This document shows positions 57,290-64,000 of a stretch of DNA of 64,000 nucleotides, one piece after another. Each line of letters opens with the position of its first letter. Within the stretch, counting starts at the first letter, position 1. The position numbers and the translations under genes are program-made. Under the pieces are notes generated by a model. The model was not told where the DNA came from and made no database searches. It was given only the letters and a program-made list of their open reading frames with translations. The stretch comes from Emydura subglobosa (Eukaryota > Chordata > Testudines > Chelidae), in NCBI GenBank assembly GCA_007922225.1, contig ML680053.1:22318379-22382378 (forward strand), read 5' to 3'.

Positions 57290-58515
57290 CAGGCAGAGAG
57301 GGGGAGAAAAATAATGTGAATTTTAATCTGTTCTGATTTAAATAACAAAGATGGTGACAGAATCATAATGATTAGGCATGAATATATGATATAGTTAGTT
57401 TTAAGTTTAAGGCTTTTGATAAGTAGTAAATAATGATAGTTTAGAGCAAGATTAGCTAGACATTTAAAATGGTGGCTGATGATGTCATCACTAAGAGAGA
57501 GAAACAAAATGGAGGTGTTAAGAAACTGACCAATAGCAGAAAGGTAGACTGGGCTGAAATAAAGATACTCCTAATGCCTTCAGGGAGAGGTCAGTAGGTA
57601 GGAAGGAAGATCCAAAGAAGGTCCAAGTTTGAAGTAAAAAGTAAAGCTAATTAGCATATCGGACAACTGATTGGTTGAAAATGATATCACTTCCCCCCCG
57701 GGTGGGGAAGATGATGTTGATTGATATTAAGAAAGCAACCAATCAGAAAGGGTCAAAAAATCGTATGTAAGGCAGAGATCTGACAGGCTTGATTGTGAAG
57801 AGAAGGAGAAGACAACTGAAGACAGCAACAGAAAGCAGCTTGACAGAGCAAAAGGACCCCTGAGACGAGTCAGAGGGATTTGATCAAGAAGCACAAGTCC
57901 TTTAAGGATAAGAAATGTATGGGTATGATTGTAAATAAGTCTAGATGCTTGCAGCTGAACGGCCTCTGACCTCACCCATTCTATGATTGCCTGATCAACA
58001 CTGATAGAATGTTAGTTCGTAGAAATGTTATTGAATGTGTATTATTGTAATTTTACTTTATACATATGTATAAGGAATTTGGGTGTTACATTGTAATAGG
58101 TTTGGCTTTATATTAGAGCACTGTATTAAGGCTTTATACATATGCAAAAGGGTTTTTCTGTGTGTGTGTGTTATATGCTGCAATATTGCATGTCTGCTAT
58201 ACTGTGCTGCACTAAGTATTCATTACATTATGTTATAATATGTGCTAAGGAAATGTTACATTGTGTTATGAGTATTGCATTACATCGTTATAGTTTATGT
58301 TGTATTTGATTTTGCTCCATCTTAGGTTACATAGTTTCATGTGGATTATTTCATTTCCTTACTTTGTGTTGATTTTTGATTTAAGAAACCAATTGTTTTA
58401 GAATTACCATTTAATAAAGAGATATTTATTTTCAGAGAAATTACTGTCTGAGTGTCAATCCTTTGAGTGGAGTGCTGTATCCGTGTTGTCCCAAGGATAA
58501 AACAAGGCAGGCAGG
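57290..58515 (+). mobile_element. Possible long LTR, plus orientation
   Basis: CCAAT boxes ('aagcaaccaatcagaaag', about 57733-57750) and a late polyadenylation signal ('atttaataaagagatattta', about 58408-58427) followed by 'ctgtctgagtgtcaatcctt' give an LTR-like layout. The interior is AT-rich with repeated 'ttacattgt' words. Neither end nor a target duplication is clear, so the call is tentative. Confidence 0.35.
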
Positions 58516-58963
58516 TCTAGGGAGTTTTCCAGTGATTAAAATGGAAACCCCTGGTGAACCCTTGTAAATCTCCTAGGGTAGACTACTTTCTATTACCTGC
58601 TTATAGAATTAAGGCTTAGGATTGGTCCATTAGTATACTCAAACCATTATAGGATCTTGTGGGTTCCAAAGTTTAGGGTAACACAGTGACATAGTTCTGA
58701 ATTGTAATTTGTAAAATACATATCCAGGTACCTTGAACTTTGGCTAATGGTGAAGGAATGACTTCTCTACTGTATGCCACAGCATATAGCTTTACTTTTG
58801 ATGGGACCCAGAATTCCCACTGAGGGAAGTAGGACTTGTTTACTAGGGTAGGGTCCAAATGTTTCCAGTTTGAATGCACAAGAGAAGACTCAGCAATATT
58901 AAGTGGAAGAAAAAAGACCATAAGACTGACACAGACACTTATGTAGAAATATTTAGATTTTAC

Positions 58964-59035
58964 AGGCCCCGATCCAAATTCCACCGAAGACAATAGGAAT
59001 CCTTCCATTTAATTCAGTGGACTCTGGATTGAGCC
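58964..59035. repeat. Short palindromic element (tccaaat...atttgga arms)
   Basis: 'ggccccgatccaaattccac' plus 'cgaagacaataggaa' is mirrored by 'tccatttaattcagtggact' plus 'ctggattgagcc'. It belongs to the small-hairpin group with an 'aagtcaatgg'-like core, here worn to 'aagacaatagg'. Confidence 0.5.
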
Positions 59036-59084
59036 AATCTAGCATTCCAATGTAGAGCCTGAGTTACTTTATAGAGGAAAGCAA

Positions 59085-59205
59085 CTAGCACTATCCCAGT
59101 TTACAGATGGGGAAAATGAAGTGTGACATGATCTGCACGTGAAAGAGCCAGGAATAGGATTCCGGTTGCGGGACTCCATACCCAGTACTTTAACACCAAG
59201 CTTCA
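59085..59205 (-). repeat. MIR-type SINE fragment
   Basis: The plus strand has 'cccagtttacagatggggaa', 'gaaagagccaggaataggat' and 'tccatacccagtactttaac', the reverse complement of the MIR core. It is short and diverged. Confidence 0.7.
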
Positions 59206-60180
59206 TCCCCAGCAATTTCTGCCCACAACCTGATTTGTAAAGAGAGACAAAAGTGGGTAATATATATATATAATTTGTTTCCAGAGATTCAACAAAATAT
59301 TATCCAAGAGCAAAATAATTAAGTATTTCAAGGGAGCAAAATGTACCCTGCAGTGTGTGAAATATATTAAGATGTCAGTATTATTTAAATCTCACAGTAA
59401 AGGGCAACTATCCATCCTATTTTAAAACCAAAAAAGTTTTTTTTCCTGCAATAAACCTGCCAGGGCGTTAATATTATTTAATTTCAGATAAGTAACTACT
59501 TAGTGACCTTGTATCTAGCTAGAAAGAGGCTACAGTTGAAATGACTGAGCATTAAGGGTTAGAATTCATTGTGATTAAGTGAACTATGAAATATTTTTTC
59601 TACAAAATGTATGACTCAAATCTGACCCCTTTTTGGCCTCGAGCAGCAACAATTTGAAATAAGATATCACCTGGTAATCACAAGTGATGTAATCCCATTA
59701 GAGGAAGTTAAAAGAGATAAAGAATTATTGTCTCATTTGTAAACATTTTGCATCGACATTATTCAGAAAACAGAACAAAAAAAGATGCTATTTAAATTGC
59801 ATTGCTCAATGCATGAATGAAGCTGAAAGACATTTGCCAATGCTAAACTCTCCTAAATGGGAAATAAATAAATAAATTAAATAAGAATGGAACAGAGTCT
59901 GCTTTTATATCTCTGCCCCACCCCTGTTAATATGTAATTTGAACAGGTTATGTTGTAAAAAATCAGTCTCACTCATTACTATATATATCAAATATTTCTA
60001 AAATAAACTTTTAGGGCCAGATTCAATACATTACCTATCATGTTGAAATTTGTGTAAGATCACTTGTGTTCTGAGAATGCATTTACTGTACATACACCCT
60101 GCAAAATGATGTGGGGAAGGAGAGAGACAGTTCACACCAACCAAAACTGTGTTTACTGACTAAAAATGAAGTTTCAATGA
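59206..60180. other. Unassigned AT-rich sequence
   Basis: A (TA)n run is present at about 59260-59272 and an (aaat)n run at about 59862-59884. Otherwise nothing is recognised. Confidence 0.45.
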
Positions 60181-60350
60181 TAATTTGTATTTTTATAGAG
60201 CTTTCTATGAGTTAGGTAAGCATCATCATCCTCAATTTACAGAGGAAGAAACTGAGGCACAGAGAGGTTCAGTGACTTGACCGGGTCACACAGGCAGTCT
60301 GTGGTAGAGGAGGGAATAGAATCCAAATCCTCCAACTCCCAATGTTCTGG
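60181..60350 (-). repeat. MIR-type SINE
   Basis: 'atcctcaatttacagaggaa', 'gaaactgaggcacagagagg', 'ttcagtgacttgaccgggtc' and 'aatagaatccaaatcctcca' are the reverse complement of a MIR core in good order. Confidence 0.82.
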
Positions 60351-60399
60351 AAGAAAGAACATCTTTTCTCTCAAGTTGCCCAGTTATAAGAAAAATAAG

Positions 60400-61424
60400 C
60401 AGTTCTCTCATGAATCCGTAGTTGGTTAAAAGTCAGGAAACAAAGGGTCAACAATAAATGGTCAGTTTCCAGAAAGAGCGGTAAATAGTGGGGTCCCCCA
60501 ATGACCTGTCCTGGGACCTGTGCTGTGAAAACATTTTCATAAATGATCAGGAAAAAGGGATAAACAGTGAGGTGGCAAAGTTTGCAGATGATCCAAAATT
60601 ACTCAAGACAGCTAAGTACAAAGCCAAATGCAAAGAGTTATAAAGGGATTTAACAAAACTGGATGTCTGGGCAATAAAATGGCAGATGAAATTCAATGTT
60701 GATAACTGCAAAGTAATGTAAATTGGAAAATACAATCCCAACTATACATATAAAATTCTGGGGTCTAAACTATCTGCTAGCACTCAAGAAAGAGATCTTA
60801 GAGTTGTCATAGATAGTTCTCTGAAATCATTCATTCAATGTGCAGCAGCAGTCAAAAAAGCTAACAGAATATTTGGAACCATTAGGAAAGGAATACATAA
60901 TAAAACAGAAAAAAATCATTATGCCACTTTATAAAGCCATGCTACATCCACACCTGTAATACTGTGTGCAGTTCTGGTCACCCCATATTAAAAAAGATAT
61001 ACTGGAGCTGGAAAAGATACAGAAAAGAGCATCTAAAATGATTAGGAGTATGGAACAGCATCCATATGAGAAGAGATTAAAAAGACTGGGACTGTTCAGC
61101 TTGAAAAAAAGATGACTAAGGAGTGATATGATAGAGATCTATAAAATCATGAATGGTGTGGGGAAAGTGAATAAGGAAGTGTTATTTTACCCTTTTGTGT
61201 AACACAAAACCAGGGGACATCCAATGAAATTAATAGACAGCAAGTTTAAAACAAACAAAAGGAAGTACTTCTTCACACAATGCACTCTCAACCTGTGAAT
61301 CTTGTTGCCATGGGATGCTGTGAAGGCCAAAAGTATAACTGGATTAAAAAAGAATTAGATAAATTCCTGGAGAATAGGCCCATCAATGGCTATTAGCCAA
61401 GATGGTCAGGAATGCACACCCATA
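60400..61424 (+). mobile_element. CR1 LINE fragment, old, plus orientation
   Basis: Conceptual translation in shifting frames gives 'FINDQEKGINSEVAKFADDP' (FADD catalytic box, about 60571-60595), 'LDVWAIKWQMKFNVDNCKVM', 'LGSKLSASTQERDLRVVID' and 'AVKKANRIFGTI', which is CR1 RT to C-terminal order. The 3' end follows as 'tcctggagaataggcccatc' and 'aatggctattagcca'. Stops and frameshifts are frequent. A hAT-type element begins at 61433, in or just after its tail. Confidence 0.85.
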
Positions 61425-61432
61425 CTCTAGGT

Positions 61433-61837
61433 CAGTGACCCCCAAACTTTTGACATGATGCCCCCCCTTATCCCTATCTGCCTCCCCCTCGGGAGCAGGG
61501 CCACAGGTGGGACTGGGGACTGAGACTGGGACCATAGCTGTGGCTGGATTGGGAGACAGGGGCATGTCTGGAGTAGAACGATGGGTGGGCTGCAGTCAGG
61601 GTTGGGGGCTGAGGCTGGAGGCGGGGCTGCGGCAGAGTGGGGAGCTATGAACCGGCTGGGAGCCGGGAGCTAGGAGCCAAAGCTGGGACCACAGCTGGGG
61701 ATGGGGCCAGGCCAGAGCAGGGCTGGGTAGCGCTCAGTCCCTGCCCACTGTGGGGCTGGCCTGGGCTCTACTGTGCGCCCCCGAACATTCCTCCATGCCC
61801 CCTTAGGGGTATGTGTCCCCCAGTTTGGGGACCTCTG
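61433..61837. mobile_element. hAT-type non-autonomous DNA transposon
   Basis: It starts 'cagtgacccccaaactttt' and ends 'cagtttggggacctctg'; the ends are inverted repeats of about 17 bp matching the hAT pattern CAGTGGTTCCCAAACT. The flanks ctctaggt (61425-61432) and ctataggg (61838-61845) match at six of eight bases, as expected for the 8-bp hAT target duplication. The interior is GC-rich with repeated 'ggagct', 'gctggga' and 'gggactg' words and encodes no transposase. Confidence 0.85.
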
Positions 61838-61845
61838 CTATAGGG

Positions 61846-63630
61846 CCTGGAGTAGAGATGATCTCAACTATGCCACCTGGAAGTGTTCAGTGGAAAGGCC
61901 TGTATACCCCAGAAACTAAGGGGCAACCTCAGACACATGGGGAGCAGAGTCTCAACCCATCAAGAGTGGAAGGACTCTCTGATCCTGGAGAGGACAGAAC
62001 GAGTACTTATGATGTTCAGAATATTGCTGTGGCCTCTTGTTGAAGGACTTCTGCTTTGGGTTATGGAACAAACCACTCCTATCTCTCGTGCACCCTCTAG
62101 GCCTGGGAAAGACTGTTCCAAGAGGTATGGTGACAGTAAAAGAGACACAACAGTTTGGGATGCTGGGAAGATAAGCCATAGCTGTATGCATCCATACCTT
62201 AGGCCCTTGTGTGGGCTCTCCAGACATCAGGACTAGGCAAGCAGAAGTAAGTAGGATTATGTGCTCACTTACTTCCCTTGCAGACCATTTTTAAATTGCC
62301 ATCCTGAGCCTTCAGTTTTTCATCTGCTCTTCTCAAAGCAGTCTGTGAAGGTCTATGTAGTGCAGTGAATTTTTTTTACTAACAATGTTTTTCACTCAAA
62401 GGAGGCAAAAAATAATTGGTTTGTTCTTTAAAATATATAGCATTTAGAGCATTTAAATATCAATTTGTTTAGGATTTACCCCTGCTTTGAGGCAGTTATT
62501 ATTACAATTTAATTCCTGATGCCATGCACCTGCATTTCTTTAACTGCACACCATAGCCCTGGAACTGGCCTGTCCCCACAGGCCTCTGACTTATCCCATG
62601 GATAGTTTCAATAGGCTTTGGCCCATGAAGTAACTTCATTTGTTTCAGTGGAATTACACAATGGATGAATTTGGATTTCTAGAAAGCACAGAGTTCAAAG
62701 GAAAACTGGCAGTAGTCCTAGCAATGCCTACTCCATTCCTCCTACTCCATGAGCTTGTAAAAACCAAAGTTGGAAAGGGTCCTTCAGGGTCTGATATCAC
62801 CTGGCACAGGTTACAGTTCTCCTCAACTGGCTACTGTCTCTCCTGGCTGCATTTTCAGCAGCCAGAACTCGCTGGCTTCTGCCTATCTGGCTTCTGTAGA
62901 TAGCTGACTATTAAAAACTGGCTGACCAGATTAGGGTGGAAGAAGAGAGAGAATGTGTGTTGCCAAAACTCGGTTCTTATAGGGCCTGAACAAAGCATGT
63001 TCTCCTACCTCCTGGACCCTGTTCCTAGCTTGCCTGCAATAAGCAATGAAGGGCAAAGAGTAAGAAACAAGCCTCTGAATAAAAGCCACACTAAACTTAA
63101 ATTTCTTTAAAATGTCAAAATAAAGGGTAATATCCTAATTTTGCTTCCAAGGCTGCAGTCATAAGTTTTCCAAGTACAATGTAAAAATTCTTTAGCTAAT
63201 CTACAAATCTCACTTCTGCCTTAATGCAGCAAGAAACTAGATCAATCCTTTTCTTCTGGTAAGAATATCTTCTGGAGTATATTAAAGATTCAGGGCAGAT
63301 GACATTTTCACTTTATTTAAAATGAGCATGCTGCTCAAGGCAGCATAAGACTATGCTCCAGGGGACTTGAAAAGGTGAAGTAAAAGGTGTTGAAGAGGTT
63401 TCTTTGATATAAGCAGAGTTATGAAATTAAGCCTGATGCGAATAGAAGAGTAAAATTCAGTACTTCATAGCTTTTCTTCCCCACCAACTTCCAGTTCACC
63501 TGTTATTCCATATCTGTAGTGTATAAGAAAATAAGATCTATTTTCCTTTGACTCTTTCATAATTCACATGTGTGTGACATCTACAATCCAAAATCAAGGG
63601 AAAAAGATTAGGAAAACATTAAATGAAATT
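61846..63630. other. Unassigned sequence
   Basis: Open frames up to 117 codons (61883-62236) have no recognised motif. No repeats were identified. Confidence 0.4.
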
Positions 63631-63849
63631 TTAGAGGGCCTTGGCTAATCTTGATTCAGGCCACATGATCTTAATGCTTTGCACAGCATCTTTCACTTTT
63701 ATCTCTGTGCAGTACTTCATACTGCCATCGGCAAAAGCAGAATATGCTGAATTGGAGCAAGAATGAACACAGATCTTGCTGGAAATCCTGCTCCATTTTC
63801 CCTGATCATTCATGGTGAAACTGCTAACATCACTATAGAACAAAGGCCC
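63631..63849 (-). other. Unassigned open frame of about 72 codons
   Basis: The minus-strand frame has no stop from about 63849 to 63631 and contains four cysteines. It is preceded by a pyrimidine-rich 'cctttgttctatag' that could serve as a splice acceptor. I recognise no family and there is no clear donor site, so it could be an old exon remnant or chance. Confidence 0.15.
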
Positions 63850-64000
63850 TCATCTTTCATCTTCTTCACTACTGCTACAGGCCAGAGAGCTAACTTGTCA
63901 GTGTATAGAATAAACACTTCCTGTATCTACCTCATCCATCCTCCCCAATAAGGCTGCAGGAGGCTGATCCACAGAAATAAGTCTGATATACACCTTTATC
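63850..64000. other. Unassigned sequence to the window end
   Basis: Nothing recognised. Confidence 0.4.

Noticed and set aside
1..64000. Host protein-coding genes, tRNA or rRNA genes, CRISPR arrays, operons
   Set aside because: No open frame outside mobile elements shows a known domain with splice sites. The tRNA-like words lie in repeats and do not complete a cloverleaf. The genome type is vertebrate, so CRISPR and operon structure are not expected and no spaced repeats were seen.

Overview
The window is vertebrate nuclear DNA, most likely from a turtle. A crocodilian or another non-avian sauropsid cannot be excluded. I base this on the repeat content: chicken-repeat-1 (CR1) LINEs with the usual 3' end ('ggaacctcaggaggtcatct'), a chromodomain Ty3/Gypsy element, a Penelope-like retroelement, PIF/Harbinger and hAT DNA transposons, retroviral-type LTRs, MIR-type SINEs, and many short inverted-repeat elements ending in TGTCTACAC. 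Birds rarely combine these, and mammals lack most of them. No host protein-coding gene, rRNA or tRNA gene could be supported. The window looks like an intergenic or deep intronic tract in which old mobile elements sit in AT-rich, mostly unassigned sequence.

Layout. 0-3 kb holds a small palindromic element, two MIR SINE fragments, a CT-rich LTR-like stretch and two inverted-repeat elements. 3.8-6.1 kb holds an LTR (minus) directly beside a decayed Harbinger transposase (minus). 6.1-12 kb is mostly unassigned. 12.5-14.6 kb carries the best-preserved coding sequence, a 5'-truncated CR1 ORF2 of 634 codons (minus). 15.5 kb has a short LTR. 16-20.8 kb is plain AT-rich DNA. 20.9-29.2 kb has three fold-back repeats whose arms look like tRNA promoters, a family rich in 'cacctaa' words, and a solo LTR with perfect 5-bp target duplications. 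31.8-36.6 kb is a broken Gypsy element (plus) whose 3' LTR has been entered by an inverted-repeat element. 39.7-41.95 kb is an older CR1 (minus) split by an 831-bp solo LTR with a perfect target duplication. 45.3-46.5 kb is a Penelope-like fragment (minus). 47-58.5 kb has four further LTR-like blocks and two old CR1 tails. 60.4-61.4 kb is an old CR1 (plus) whose tail was entered by a hAT-type element with 8-bp target duplications. 61.85-64 kb is unassigned.

The elements do not work together as a system. What the window records is an order of insertion: old CR1 copies, then LTRs and hAT or Harbinger-type elements into them. No coding sequence here looks fully functional. The CR1 at 12.5-14.6 kb comes closest, but it lacks its 5' half and has a frameshift near its 3' end. 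Family names come from recognised protein motifs and recalled repeat consensus features. No database search was run, and boundaries given as approximate are so.
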